Origin: Aquila chrysaetos chrysaetos
Taxonomy: Eukaryota > Chordata > Aves > Accipitriformes > Accipitridae
Reading direction: 5' to 3'
Length of the DNA stretch: 64,000 nucleotides
Assembly: GCF_900496995.4 (NCBI RefSeq)
Contig: NC_044018.1
Span: 10,626,501 to 10,690,500 of the forward strand
How positions within the stretch are numbered: the stretch's first letter is position 1; each line of letters begins with the position of its first letter. The notes under the pieces are model-generated. The model made no database searches. It was not told the DNA's origin and saw nothing but the letters and a program-made list of their open reading frames with translations. Shown in pieces: positions 1 to 13,529 of the stretch. A program made the position numbers and the translations under genes.

Positions 1-3000
1 GAGCTGCTGTGGCAGAGCCTGCCACTCGGTGACAGACCCTGAAACCAGCTGCTGGATTAAATGGACTGTGTAGAAACCCCAAGTTTGGGTAATCCCAAGA
101 AATACAAGCTCCATGACTAAAAAAGATGCTGTCAGACTGTTAAATATTCAGCTGCCAGCTGGGGTTACTATGGAGAGGGGTGGCTCTGTATGCGTTGTGT
201 GCGGTAAGAAACACCGAGGGCGTGATTTAAAGAGCCTGAAAGGAAGAAAAGCAGTCGGGACAACAATAAATGTAAGTATAAGATGGAGAGACACAAGTCC
301 AGCACCTTTCAGGCTGTTCATTTGATGAACATCGTGGTATCTCCTTTGTCTCACATTTCTTGGGTCCTATAAACAGCAGGCACTTGATCATCAAAAGGAG
401 AAGAAGAAATACTGAGAGGGGAAAAAGATTCCTTTGTGACTCAGCTATAAATAAATATGAGGAGAGGGAGGAGAGTCAGGTGTCCCCGGGACCTCCTCGG
501 CCTCATTTACTTCTTATCTACAAGGGAGAATACAGGAACAGGGAGAGCTCAGAGTTTCCTCAGCTGTCTAAAAATGACATGGGTGACTGGCAAACATGGT
601 GCAGTTAATGTCTGCAGCCAGGTAAGAACTGTGCAGAGATGCAGGTAAAGGTGACATTTCTCATCCAGTTATCCGACTGTTTGGGAGTTTGGCAGGCATG
701 CCACAGGTTACATGTGAAAGAAGGGGAGTCCCCACATCCCCTCTGCGCTGGCTGCTTGCTGCTACAGTGCCTGGCTGATAATCCTCTCCAGCCTGGGGTG
801 AACACTGCTGCCTTTGGAGGGGCTGAATATTTTCCTCTGCTAAAAAAAAATGTAATTTAAAAAAAAAAGCTCATACAAACTGCTTCTAGAGCTGATTGAA
901 CTGTTGAGTGAGCTTGAAAAGCAAGCAGTGCCTTACACACACTTAATCCATGAACTCGCCTAGGAAGCATCCCTTTTTTAAGCTAGTGACTACAGCCTGA
1001 GTGGAGAGAGGACACACACCTCGGCCTTGACGGCGCAGTTTTGTAAGAGTAATTTGTTGATCTCGCCGTACAAAGCCAAGTTACAGAAGGTGTAGGAGGA
1101 ATAAATGTTCTGCAGGCGCAGCCTAGCTCCATCAGTCCTAATCACTAATAGGCGGTTGCAGGCTTTCACCGTTGTTTTTCCTTCCTCGTTTAAAACAGAA
1201 AAACAAAGCTGTCTTCCATGACTGACAGCTGCAGAAAATAAAATCAGTTGTTTTGGCCACAAAAACAGGCTGAGCGTGAGAGTCGGCAGTGACTCAGCTC
1301 CCTCTCACCTTCCCCACTTCTGGTTTGGCCTCACTGCTGGCGAGAGGGCGGGCAGCAAAGGGGGCTCAGGACCGTGGTCCACCCTCACATCGACACGATG
1401 CCACTTAGAGGAGACCTGGAGCTGCACTCACCGCTGCTGCATCCTCACCTGCACGTGCCCCTGCGTCTGGCGGGGACAGCCTGCATCTCCCTGTGCTGCA
1501 GCTACCTCAGTTGTCCCCCAAAACCACATCTGAGCCTGGTTGCCTTCCCCGGCGGCAGGGGACTGCCCTGTATTTGTGTCTGTGCTGCTCCCCGAGACAA
1601 CAGCTTCATCAAACGCAGGTAAGATCGTTCCACGTGAAGCCAAAAGAAACGCTGGGTGTAACACTCGAAATTAATAGTCTTTGCCTGCTCGTATTTACAC
1701 TGGGGAATGTTGCACACGTGCTGCTGCATCACAGGGATGATGAATCTCCCCTAGAGATGCTCAAGAGAAAAACAGGGACTGGAACATCTCCGTAGGAGAA
1801 GTCCAGCTGAAAATTTTCCATCTGTAAAGGTGGGAGCGTCCACCAGGCTCCAGTTCTTCCAAGAACATTTAGGAAAGGATCAATGCTCAGGTGCTTGCCA
1901 GGACAAAGGACATTTACCCTCTTTCTAAAAAAGTCAGACTCCTTTATGAAGAGCGGGATGAGGGACAACAGTCAGGGTCAGACAGGAATGACTGGGAAGT
2001 GCACAAGCGAGACGTGAATCCCAGCGACAAACACAACCTTCTCAGCGCAGAGTCTTAAATGCTTCCCATTTAAGAACTGTTTTGATCCAACATCTCCTCT
2101 CAGTTTGTACAGACGGGAAATACTTGTATTCAGTAATTTAGCAATATGGTTTTCCTATACCAGGGAAAAGGTTCATTAATCTTGGCATATTAATAAATGG
2201 GCATCTATTAGCAACAAATAGGCTGGAGATCAGATTTCAAGTGCAAGGAGGTGATGCTCAGAGCAGCTTTCTGATGCCAGAAGTAGAGGTCAGGGGAGGA
2301 AAAAATTAAAATCTGACTGACTTCCAGAGGGATTTTGATAATATGGGAAAATCACAGGGGATTAGCATGCCCCGGGGTGGAGAGAGCACACAGATACCCC
2401 AGTCGGGATCCAGCCAGGGTCTGCAGCCAGGACCAGGGCTTTCAGGTGCAGTGCCAGCTGCAAATGTCCATGTAAAAGGGCAGTGCCTGGCTCGATGGGA
2501 AGGGTACGCTGGGCTGGCATGTGCCCACTGGCATGGTGGGTGGGCTGGGGGGGAGTCCTGACCTCCGTGTCTGCTGAATGGCTGATATCCCGTGTGGTCC
2601 TCTCCTGCCGAGGGGGCAACGTGAGAGCAGGAGCCACAGCTCGAGCACATGGATCCCTGTCCAGATACTCGTGACAGCCAGGATGCTGTCAGGACTGCAC
2701 GTTGCACGGGGAAAATGTGAGGAAAACAGTGTTACGTGGCAAAGCAGCAATCGAGTGAGATTTTGCTGGGTGTTCAGCTGCTGTCCAGGAGACAAAAGCA
2801 TCATACAGCACATCGTCTCAGTTTGTCAGCAATCAAAGTTGTATTTATGCATTGGCAATGGGGAGTCACCTGGGCTCTGCTTACACCAGAAATCGGCGTG
2901 CTGCTCCCGGCTGCGAGGGGCCTGAGCAGCTCGGTGGGTCCCTGACCGCTGGCAGGGCACTGTCAGCGGCGCGGGCTGTGGAAGAGGCTCCAGCTCCAGG

Positions 3001-3555
3001 CACGGACCTTCCCGCTTCACCTCTCCTGCAAAGGCTGCCTGTTGTGACGTGCAAGCACATGAGATCCCTGGTGGAGCTGTACAGAAATAGGTGTAAGAGC
3101 ACACGCCGTGGAGCGATCCCAGCCTCAGACCCCAGTGGTCAGCAGGGAGATGTCCTCCCAGTGCAGGGCACGGCCACCGGTCTGGAAAAGCCCTGGTCAG
3201 TGGACAGAGCAAGCTCTCCTCTGTCCTAACCCCTCAGTTCACTCATCTCGTGTCCCACGTGGGTGTGGACTGGATACTCCGGTCCTTGTTTCACCGGTGA
3301 AGCTCACTCATCATCCCTCAATTTAAATAAAGCTCTCAGAGTTTAGCAGGATGGAAAGAGGTCACTTTTGATCATGCAGGCTTGGTGACTACCCACGTCA
3401 GCTGTAGTGTGGTGGGTAGGACAGTCACCTTGACATTGAAGCTGTGCCTCAAAGAGGAGAGATATCTGAACGTAGGTCTGCCCAGGGAATAATAGGTGAA
3501 AGATGAGCTTGACCCCCTCCCAACTTTGTGAGTGACAGCTAACCCTCAGTGTACA
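1..3555. other. Intergenic, no gene seen
   Basis: Open frames here are short, overlap on both strands and match no family I recognise. No exon chain, RNA gene or clear repeat was seen. The stretch from about 1.3 to 3.3 kb is moderately GC-rich, which explains the chance open frames there. Confidence 0.55.
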
Positions 3556-3606
3556 GAACCAGCGTAATTTAGGTTGGAAGGACCTCAGGAGGTCACCTGG
3601 TCCAAG
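3555..3606 (-). mobile_element. CR1 LINE 3' end fragment
   Basis: The segment reads like the reverse complement of a CR1 tail: a degraded 'agaaccagcg' start, then 'ttaggttggaaggacctcag' and 'ggtcacctggtccaa', the usual wording next to the CR1 3' terminus. Only about 50 bp is recognisable, so it is a short, old, 5'-truncated copy. Confidence 0.6.
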
Positions 3607-6600
3607 GGTGGGCTAACATTGACATTAGTTCGGGTGAAACACTGGCATTAATTTCTTCTGAATTCACAGGGAACCTTAGCTGATCAAACCTCTGCTTGGT
3701 GGCAAATAATGCATCCAGCAAAGAAAAAGAAAAACAACAACACTGGCTCTCACCATGGGCTATGCTTTGCCACTCCGTGCTCTGTTCCCCGGAGACACAA
3801 CCCACCATCTTGGTGAAAGAGCTTTGGGTCACGGGGAAGGGAATGGGTTAATAAACCCCTCAGCAAATGAAGGATCATTAGAAAAAGCAGGACAGCTACT
3901 TTCTAGGATCTACAACCCTTAGACAAGGGACTCAGCTTGCCGGGAATCAGTCCCAGAGCACCACAGTAGCCCAGACAGTGCGGCTGAGTGCTGGCATGAC
4001 GCCTTTTGCACTGGGAGATTTTTGCTGAAAACATCTAATGGTTTCTTGAGAACTGCTGGGTTTTGTGGGTTTGTTTTTGTTGGGTTTTTTTTGTACTTCG
4101 GGGCTATTAATTATTTTTATAGCATCATTTTCAAGCATAACAGGAGTTGTCTAACTGGAGTTGTTTAAAATATAAAAAAGGCTGAAGAGCTTTATGAGAC
4201 ATGTCAGGAAATTCTGCAGAACAGTTATGAAACTCGCAGATTCTGGAAAATTTAAATCCTGCTGATATTATGGATGAAATCCCGTTAACATAGCTATTTG
4301 CATATGATTTTGCAGACCTACCTTTTGTCCAGAAACATATCACCCATCTGTGTTATCTACAGGGTTGCTGAGACACCCCGATAACCCTATCTGCAACAGT
4401 TCCCTTGCCCAGAAATACATGTTACAGTCTCAAATCCACCAGGGCTTTACCCTGGGCAGACAAAGACTTAAAATACGGTTAGATTGTGTCTGCCCAACAA
4501 CAACAATAGCACACATTGGCTGTAAGGACAATGTTATTATAATTTCATAAAGACTCAAATTAATACATCATCCAACAAACGTTTCTGGACAGGAAAGCAA
4601 CCTTTTCACATCCCTTCCTTACTTGAATTTGCTTCAGTTTGTTGGTAGTAGGTTTGAGAAGCTGGTGACTGAAGCCTGGATACGGCCCCTGCTTCATTTC
4701 ACAGAGCACATGGAGATGCCCAGTGCCACCCAGCAGTGGTGCCAAGAGATGAGTCGTAGCCAGTCCACTAACGGGGGCTGGGAAAGCCCACCAGCCCCAC
4801 AGCCCAGCCCCACTGCCGCTGCCTCCCCCATTCGTTTCATCCACCGATCCAGCAAATTTTGGCCTGCGAGCACTTTCTGGGTTGCTTTGTTGTTGTTGTT
4901 GTTGTTGTTGTTAATTTTTAAAGCACAGCCGCTGGATTGCCTTGCAAATTTAACATGTGAGAATGCATATTTTTCTTGGGTTTATTAAAATCATTCATGT
5001 ACAAAATTAACATGGTCTGAGAGGGGAAGTGCCGCGAGTCCTGAGACCGGTGTGTGACTACTTTATGAAATAGCCATCTGGGAATGCCTAATAAACAATT
5101 GCTTTTAATTTTAAACATCTGTATCTTTAACAATAAGAGCAGCTGATGTGGGCCTCCATCAGTCCCAGGCTCAAGCTTTAGTTGAGTAAGGACCGGCTGC
5201 AGCCTGAAATGTATCTTGTCTCACTCTGCTTCTTTGCGTGCTGGTAATTCTAGCCCTCTGTGGCTTGTCCTGGCTGATTTTCCCCTGAAACTCGATCCTT
5301 TTTCAAGGGATCAAAGGAGCAAAATGAGAAACAAGAAACTTTCGCAGTGAAATTTCAGCCACTGCCGCTTGAGCTGCGTCTCCAGTTTAATTGTCACTCC
5401 CGGCCAGCCGGCTGCTGCCTGTGGAGGAGCGTGCTGGTGTTTCCCCCCTTACATCCCCATCCCGCTGGCCCAGTTTGCCACATGGACACTCCTACTTGGA
5501 GGGGGCTAACCTGCGGAAGGGCAGCATTGCTCCTAATCGCACGGGGAATTTTACCAGTGCAACAACAGTCGTACAATTATGCTGATAAAGGGATGATTAT
5601 GCTGATAAACTGACCTCCTGAGATAAACCAATAATAATCCCAAAGTTTAACGAAGAGTTCACAAGCTTAGTATCACCAGCAGAGTGAATTATTTACACCT
5701 TGTTTGCTATATGGTATAGGGGAACCCTGCCTCCCTGCGAGGTGCTTGTGCACCAGCCCCCCCAGTCCCTGCGTGACAGCGTGCCCCCGGGCGGGAGGGG
5801 GGCTGGCACCGAATGCACCCACCCTCAGCTGCCCGGCAGCTACCCCAGGCCCCCACGGCCCTTGCACAGCCTTCAGCAGGGTGTAGGCAGCCGCCAATTA
5901 GGGGACAAGCTAGGAAAGAAACCTTCAGTGGGTATTTCTGCAGGGGTGTGCAGAGGAATGGGGGTCCCTAAACCTGCCAGATTCCTACACCAAGCTCAAG
6001 GGCCAGGCTTGGACTCCTTTAAATGACTGCAGACACCGCTTTCTCATGATCACATGGAAGGAATATGTCCAGCTTATTCTTTTGACTAGTATGTGACATG
6101 TAAAATTCCAGAAGTTTATGTTTCAAATACATGCTTGTGCTAAGGGGAATAAAAAGTGGCTGAAACCGATGTCTCAGAATACATCGTACCACTGCCGTAG
6201 CCATGTCAGTCTAAGCATGCAAGTGAAGTATCCTGTCATCCTTAGCTGCTTTCCTGGCACGATGAAGCATTAAGAACATTCTTAGATGAAGAATGTGCAG
6301 AGGAAGAATGGCTTTTTATTAAACCCAGTGGTACAGCTGAAAAAGACAGAGAAGCCTTCAGGCACCAAAGCCCTTCTTCCAGTCTGAAATCTTCCCAGCT
6401 AAATACAGGCTGAGAACAGTTGCTCTGAATTTCACACGACAGTGTTAAATCAGTGAGCCCACCCAAGAGGAGAGGCCACCAGTGTGTGGGAGCCAAGGAG
6501 GGTTGTTAGCAAGGAGCCCAGGCATTAGGCACACCTTTGCTAAATTCCTAGCTGCAACGTAATTACCACAATTTGCTTCCCTTTTTACCATTTTACTAGT

Positions 6601-8407
6601 ATATCTGTGTCTTTGTCATGCCAGCATCTCATCCTAGTTAATCCTCAGGAGTGTTTTGAGTGAAATGCAGCAATCGCCATCAATGCGAAGTGTCCTATTA
6701 CCATCAGAAGGGACTGAGCTCATTTCTGTCCCTAGCTGAAGGGCACCTTTTTTGGGAACACTTTGATAAAGAGCAAACATGGGAGCGACACGCATCATCC
6801 TGCCCATCCGCTCACCGTGGGAAGACAGATTGGTACAAGGCTGTTTTGACATAAGCTCTCTCCCATTCAGTCTCTTTGGTCTTCTAGATGCTGGCAGCTT
6901 TAGTGTCCCTCCCACCTGACTGTCAGAGGAAATGAAAATGAATTATGAGTACTTTTAGAGTAGCCTGAAATTTGGAGTTTCTTTCAGATGCTCGTGAGGG
7001 TGTGGTTGGTTTAAGCTCGAAACATACAAATTATTTTCTCCTCAGAATTAAAAAAAACAACACAAAACTCGTCTTTCTATCACTGACGTTGTCACACTTG
7101 CACACGAGGCAGTGATGTTCCTCAATATCTTCCCTGCTGATGAGGCTGAAAACACAAAGCACCCATTTCCTCCTATAAGAATCTTGAATGCAGAAGGCTG
7201 GATTTTCATCTTTTTTGATTTTTACACAGACAGTGTGACTACATCTAGCTATGCACATACCTTATGAAAAGCCCTGGTCTAAAACTCCCTCTGTTTTCAT
7301 GGGAGGAGAAAATCGGCTGTCAGCAGGAAGGGTCAGGCTGCTGCCACCAAACCCCGGAGACTCCTGCAAAGCGGGACCCGATTCTGCAGCCCTGGCTTGT
7401 TCTGCTGCCGTCAGAGGGAAAAGCCCCACAGAGCAAGGACTGTGGGGGTCAAACCTCATTGTATTAAAAAAAAACCACTGCACAAAAGCTTAGGAGCAGG
7501 AGGCAAGGCTCTTCCAGGGCAGAGCCCTGCCAGAGCCTCCTTCCCCACCGCCCGGGAGCCCCCGGCGGCTCCCTGAACTGCCCCCCTCCCCTTCCTGGGA
7601 GCCGGGAGGGAAGGGGACATTATCATGCAAATAAGCCCACCAGGAAATCCACTTTGTTTCCAAATTCCTATCTGTCTCCAGCCCTGCCACATCAAGCTTT
7701 GAATGCAGCAGAGGATGAATGGCCTAAAAGCAACGGAATTAAGCATTTAGCACAAAATCCCACCCACTGGTCCCCTTTACTTGGAAGCCAGATTTAGCGC
7801 ACACACACTAAAAGCACACAGACTAGCAAACTAGGGGAAAAATGTACACACACATTTAGTACGTGCTGTAGGCACCAATCCAATATTCTTCTTGCTCTGC
7901 TGCTACAGTTCGGTATAAGTGTCACATCAGTGCCTGGTCCAGTCTTAAACCCCACTCTTACACCCCACCTTTTAGCATGAGTTTGATATTTCAATCATGT
8001 AAGAAAAGCAGATATGTCTGTAGTTACTGTTACACCAAATGGTACTTGCTGCTGAATTACAGATGGATAATACAGCACTGACACATATAAGCACATTTTA
8101 CAGGTAACTGCAAAGCCTCTTGCTTCATGGACCCTCTGCAGAACTGGAGAGAGGTCTGTCCCTCTGTGCAGGGTGTGAGTGTCTGACCATGAAACTTAAT
8201 CTATCTGGCTGCTGCTCATCACAGACTGTGGCTTGCCACTGCCACTGGGAGCAAACCGGCAGAAAACTCCTTGCTTTCAACAAGAGCTTGGAAAAATTAA
8301 AGGGGGTAGGGGGGAAGGGGGAAGCGCAACTCATTCCCTTCCTCTAGTGGCATTGAAAAAAATGTCCATTTGTTACATCAGGCTACTCAAATCAAGCACT
8401 TAAAGAC
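3607..8407. other. Intergenic, no gene seen
   Basis: No convincing coding exon, RNA gene or mobile element was recognised apart from the TTG microsatellite at 4,888-4,912. A perfect octamer (ATGCAAAT) at 7,625-7,632 is the only motif noted, and one such site is expected by chance. Confidence 0.5.
4888..4912 (+). repeat. (TTG)n microsatellite
   Basis: About eight perfect TTG trinucleotide repeats in a row. Confidence 0.95.
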
Positions 8408-8597
8408 ATAGAATCATAGAACCATAGAGTGGTTTGGGCTGGAAGGGACCTTAAAGATCATCTAGTTCCAACCCCCTGCCATGGGCTGGGACACCTTCCA
8501 CTAGACCAGGTTGCTCAAATCCCCATCCAACCTGGCCTTGGACACTGCCAGGGATGGGGCAGCCACAGCTTCTCTGGGCAACCTGTTCCAGTGTCTC
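8408..8597 (-). mobile_element. CR1 LINE 3' end
   Basis: The left end carries the inverted CR1 terminal signature 'agaatcatagaaccatag'. It is followed by the characteristic tail text ('tttgggctggaagggacc', 'agatcatctagttccaac', 'ccagggatggggcagccac', 'ctgggcaacctgttccagtg'). The element is in minus orientation and 5'-truncated at about 8,597. It is fairly well preserved, so younger than the fragment at 3.6 kb. Confidence 0.93.
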
Positions 8598-10585
8598 TCA
8601 TATAGTTCATCTAGGTTATGTACACATGGCCTGCAGATCCTAGGCTTGAGGACCCACCCTCACAAACTATCTCACCCTAATCTGTCCTCTCTGGAGTTGC
8701 TTACCCAGCCATAGCAAGTTGCTCAGACTTTCTCCCCAGAGAGCGCTTCTCCCACACCTCCCTGCCTGCCCCAACCCAACCGATCCAGCTCAGCTCACCA
8801 GCCCGGCAGAGAAACCCCGGCTTCCCTGCAGCACTCGCTGGATGCTCCCAGCCGCACGCGGGACCGTACCTGCCCTTCCTGCTGGCTGACCAGCGCATGG
8901 AAACAGCGTGCGTGGCCCAGACACCTCCCTTTTAGTCAGGTAAAACTGGAGCGGGTGAATTCTCCCGGTGGGAATAGACCTGCGGTGGTGTGAGCCAGCC
9001 TGGTGGGAGGTGAGCAGGCAGCGGTGTTGGCAAAGCCCATATCACACGGCTTCACCCGCAAGCCCTTCCAGAGGGTGAGCATGACCCTTCTCAAGCAGTG
9101 GAGAGACGTCCGCTGGAGCTGCCTGTTTCTGCCTGCTGGCTCTAAAGGGACCTTGGACAATTAGCTTCCATGAGATATGTAACTTCAAGACTGCTGAAGT
9201 GAGCTGAAATCCTTCCTTCCCTTGGACTCCACATCTAAAGATGTCCACGAGGAGCTCCACAAGGTTTCAAAGAGACTCCTCCAGCAACAGATCTAAACCT
9301 TTCTTCAAAAGCTTCCTTGAGATAGATCCTTATCAGCTTCCTCTACCCCACCATCTCTGCTGGCTGCCTATCTGTGAAGAAGGCTTTGAGTTGCTGACCT
9401 GGAGCATCTGTATCTTCACACACAGACTGGGTTAGCCAGACCTGCAAACGGTTCTTTGGACCTGCAGGGGCAAATGGCTTGTCTTAGATAGATCTTTCAA
9501 GTCAGCTCAATGGATTATTAATGTGATTTCTATTTGTGAATAGATACTGTTATGGAACCAGCAAACCCAAAAAGAACTGGATTCACTAGTGCTACAGTCC
9601 ACTAAAATCTGAAAGATTAAACTGGGCATTTTTTCCTTTCTGAAGTCAAAGAATAAAATCTGTGAATGAATTAGTGACACTGATTCTAGCAAAATACTTG
9701 TGCACTTCCTCAAAGTACTTTTTTTTTCCTTATTGCAGTGTCCATTCTTTATTGAATTGCTAAAACAGACTTGCAACCTGTCCGACACACTGTAAGGCAA
9801 ATGGAGCTGAATTAAGTTATTGCTGCAAAACCAGAAAGCCATATAAGATGACATTGCTTCAAATTCTGCTCCCGCTCACACTCATGCAACTCCACTGTAA
9901 TATGCAGAGTTGCATGAGAGTTTAAAAAAAAAAAAAAAAAAAAAGGCAAAAACCATGCAGTTTAATTTCAATGAATAATGACCTTCCCTGGGTGGCTTCG
10001 TTTTCAGGCTGCCCAGATGAGACACCCCCACGCTGTCAGAGGGTCCAACCCACTCTCAGGGCGGGAGTGCAGAAGTGGTCTCCTCACTTGAACTGAGAAC
10101 GACGGAGACAAAGGGGGTCTTTCAGCGAGGCTTTTCTGCGTTTCCAGGACTTGCTGCTAAGGTTGCACTGGTTCATCATGGGACAAACTCCCCCGGTGGA
10201 GCTCTGGCTCTCGCCAGAACAAACACCTTTTGCAGAGGTTGAACTTGGTCTGAACAGAGTAAGGGAAGGCGCAACCTTTCCTCAGCTGGGGACATCTGTG
10301 CGGACGCAGCCAGGGAAGTCTCTGCGTGCCCAGCGGCGTGCACGGGGACTGTGAGGTGAGCTGGTTGTTGACCTTCCTTCGATGCTCTGACTAACTTGCT
10401 CCCTGTCACCTCTTCTCCGGTCAACACGGTACAGAAGACAGACTGGGACGCGACGAACACGAGCTAGTGGAGCGGATGAAGACAAGCAAGGGGAGGTCTG
10501 CATGAAACCAGCCCTTTGGCTGAATGTGCCCATGGGTCGTGGGCTGGCCCGCCCCGAGCTCGGGCCCCCGGCCGGCCGTGGCGGT
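8598..10585. other. Intergenic, no gene seen
   Basis: No gene is recognisable. The only repeat is a run of 21 A at 9,924-9,944, without recognisable retroposed sequence in front of it. Confidence 0.5.
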
Positions 10586-10984
10586 GGGCAGACCCTCCGT
10601 GTTAAACAACTTGGGCAGGCCCTCCGTGTTAAGCTTGGGCAGACCCTCCGTGTTAAGCAACTTGGGCAGACCCTCCGTGTTAAACAACTTGGGCAGACCC
10701 TCCGTGTTAAGCAACTTGGGCAGACCCTCCGTGTTAAACAACTTGGGCAGACCCTCCGTGTTAAGCTTGGGCAGACCCTCTGTGTTAAGCAACTTGGGCA
10801 GACCCTCCATGTTAAACAACTTGGGCAGACCCTCCGTGTTAAAATTGGGCAGACCCTCCGTGTTAAAACTTGGGCAGACCCTCCGTGTTAAACAACTTGG
10901 GCAGACCCTCCGTGTTAAACAACTTGGGCAGACCCTCCGTGTTAAGCTTGGGCAGACCCTCCATGTTAAAAAGCTTGGGCAGAC
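10586..10984 (+). repeat. 24/27-bp minisatellite array
   Basis: Fifteen full tandem units, then a broken sixteenth from 10,977. Each unit begins 'gggcagaccctccgtgttaa' and ends in 'acaactt', 'gcaactt' or 'gctt'. Ten units are 27 bp, four are 24 bp and one is 25 bp, summing to 391 bp. The 24-bp units lack one 'caa'. Unit types alternate in blocks, as expected for unequal exchange or slippage. Because nearly all units are multiples of three, both strands stay open for long stretches, giving repetitive pseudo-proteins that I do not regard as genes. Confidence 0.96.
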
Positions 10985-13266
10985 GCAGCTGTGGGGTGGA
11001 GCTGGTGGGTGCGACATCCTCGCACCGCAGCCGGGGCGGCCCCGGGGCGTCAGCCTGGCCGTGTCAGCACGGCTGAGTCAGGGAGGGTGGGACGAGCCAC
11101 TCCTCGTGTCCCCCTCCACCAAAGCGGCGACGCTAATGAGCAAGCGTAGCAAAAGGAGTTATGGCTCCCATCCCACCATCTGACCCTGACGGGTGGACTC
11201 CCACACGGTGATCTCACTCTGTCGGCTTACGCACAGCTTCACAAATAGCAGAGAAAGGTCACGCTCAGTTAAAACTGAAATGTGTTTTCTTGCAGCTTTT
11301 CCCCCTTGGGCCAGATGCTGTAGCCCTGACTTGGGCAAAGGTCCAATTGGAAATAATGAATGTAATTACCTTGTAAGCACCTTAGTGGAAAATATTGGTA
11401 TAGTTAATTATACAGGGATGCCATGCTAACCCATTTCCCAGTGTTTAAAATACAAATATTAACGCTTTCTCCTTTGGGGTTTTGAGAAGATTAGTTATTG
11501 CTGCAGTCTAACAGAATTTCTAAGTTTTGCAGCTATTGCAATCAGTTTAAGGAAAAAGTTTCCAGTGGTGACTTTAACAACACTGGCTGATGTTGCGCAG
11601 AACAGTGCTACGTTGCACAGAACCGGGCTTTCGATTGGCTTTGCAAGAATGAGGACTATGGCCGTGGCCCTTTAAACATCCAAAACTGAGATTTTTTTCA
11701 AAGGATGTCTTAGGACCAAAAAGTGAATTTAGGGTTCTCAAACTGAAGATAAGAGACTCACCCTTTGAATATCAGGAGAATTGAAATCCTTGGAGATGGA
11801 CACCCAAAACCTGAGACTCAGGTAGCTTTTAAGAAATCCTGGACAAATTGTCTAAGTGAAAATGCCACTATCTTTCATTAAAGATCATAGGAAACAGTGC
11901 AATAAACTCACAGCATGGACTAAGTGTGTACTCCAGCGTTTGAAGTCTTCAAAATGCAAACCCAGGTATTTCCACACTGTTTCTGACTGACTTTCCAGTT
12001 GCTGAATAAGGAGCCCACTATTTCTATGTTAGTCTGTCGAAAAAGCCCCATTGCTTTCAGTTGGCTGCTGGCAGAGCCCTCTGTGAACAAACAAGTGAAA
12101 GCCACTAAATATGTTTTACTTGCCTTGGTATTTGTTAACATCTCTGAACAATCCAGTACAGCCTAGGAGATATTCACAGTCTAGAAAAACAAAAGGCTCG
12201 ACTCCTTTCTCACGCCTTGGCAAAAGGAGTCAAAGGGCATTTACAAAAATATAAAACTGTCCTGAGATTTCCCTTATAGGTACCTAAAGGAGTTTTTCAG
12301 GAAAAAAAAAAGCAGGGGGGGGGGGGGGGGGGGGAGAAATCAGCACTTTGGGCATAGGCCTTATTGTTCAGCAAAAATCACGTAACACGTTTTGCACCGC
12401 TCTTCTGCCGGGAGCCGCTGCTGCAGGCAGCACCTGCAGGGCCTCACGCTCCGAGCGAGGGAAGAGGCAGGCATGATGTCCTGCTGGGGATCCCCGACAT
12501 GGAAAAGCCTAGACTTTTTACACTGCTGTGGGAATTAAGGAGGCCAGCAGTTAGGAAATCTAGCTAGGCAGCTTAGGAGACTGCTGCAGCACAAGCGTAG
12601 CCTCTTGCTTCTGACTCAACCCTGAGCAAAGCCCATCCACATGTCCTGCTGCAGCAAACGGGGGCACTCACTCCAAGCAAAGGGGACGTCACTAATAAAA
12701 ACTGCTTTTATCTAAGTATTTCACTAGAAAAATAAGCCCTGTTGCCTCTGCTACTTTCCAGTTTTCTGCCCGTTTTGTTACTACAGAAGCCCAAACTTCG
12801 CCCCAGCCACCGACAGCCAGCAAGGGCGAAGGGTGAAAGAGCACCCGGAGCCTGAGCCCAAGCTCACCACGTACCAGGCACAGAGGCTGCTTGTTCTCAG
12901 CAGCGACAAGGATGGATTAGTCACCACCTTGAATTTTGAGTACACTTCCACATGCAATCTGTATAGAAAAATTAAGGAAGCAGCTCCCCCAAAGGACAAT
13001 AAAACCACCATCATCTGAAAGCTGCCAGACAGGTATTTCTGCCAGTGGAGAAAATACAGCTAGAAGCATTTGCAGGCAGGGGGCAAACTCTGGTCCGGTT
13101 CAACACCATCCAGGTGTACTGTTGCAAGCTGAGGACAGCCTCCGTAAATCACAACACATCTCTCAGGTGTCAGCATAGAATCTTTTAATACTTTACATAA
13201 AAAACTGCATACACAGTTCATAATTTTATGTAAACATCATATACATCTCAGTTTTTGCCATGTCAG
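10985..13266. other. Intergenic downstream of RHOB, no gene seen
   Basis: No coding exon or known element is recognised. The sequence contains a homopolymer G run (12,315-12,334). It lies beyond the most distal candidate poly(A) signal of RHOB. Confidence 0.5.
12315..12334 (+). repeat. Poly(G) run
   Basis: Twenty consecutive G residues follow an A run. Such tracts are hard to sequence, so the true length may differ. Confidence 0.9.
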
Positions 13267-13272
13267 TTTATT
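13267..13272 (-). promoter_or_regulatory. Candidate distal RHOB poly(A) signal
   Basis: Minus-strand AATAAA, about 1.41 kb past the RHOB stop. It would end the longest transcript. Confidence 0.55.
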
Positions 13273-13523
13273 AAAAACAAAAACAGTCTCAGTACCACTG
13301 TTGAGGGAAGAGGGAGAAAAGTAAACAAACATAAATGGATACATCTGTTCTCTGAACCAGAGAAACACAAGATTATTTTCACCTGGGTTGGCTACCCTGT
13401 GAAAATAAGTTTTAAATAAACCTAAATTCTTTAAACTGCCCTTTAGTACTGAAGTCTGATGTACTCACTGCATAAAGAACAGTGCTCTCACCCATTTTTT
13501 CCAAGGCAAAAAGATACAGTGGT

Positions 13524-13529
13524 TTTATT
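13524..13529 (-). promoter_or_regulatory. Candidate middle RHOB poly(A) signal
   Basis: Minus-strand AATAAA, about 1.15 kb past the RHOB stop, within the AT-rich distal 3'UTR. Confidence 0.4.

Noticed and set aside
7625-7632. Perfect octamer ATGCAAAT as a possible enhancer element
   Set aside because: A single 8-mer in 64 kb is expected by chance and nothing else supports an enhancer.
9924-9944. Run of 21 A as the tail of a retroposed gene
   Set aside because: No recognisable retrocopy or target-site duplication was seen next to it.
10586-10984. Regularly spaced repeats that might suggest a CRISPR array
   Set aside because: Units are directly adjacent with no unique spacers, and the window is a vertebrate genome.
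10421-11183. Long repetitive open frames on both strands (up to about 219 codons) with recurring LGRPSVLNN or NTEGLPKL-type peptides
   Set aside because: They are by-products of a minisatellite whose units are mostly multiples of three; both strands are open equally and the flanks show no coding signature.
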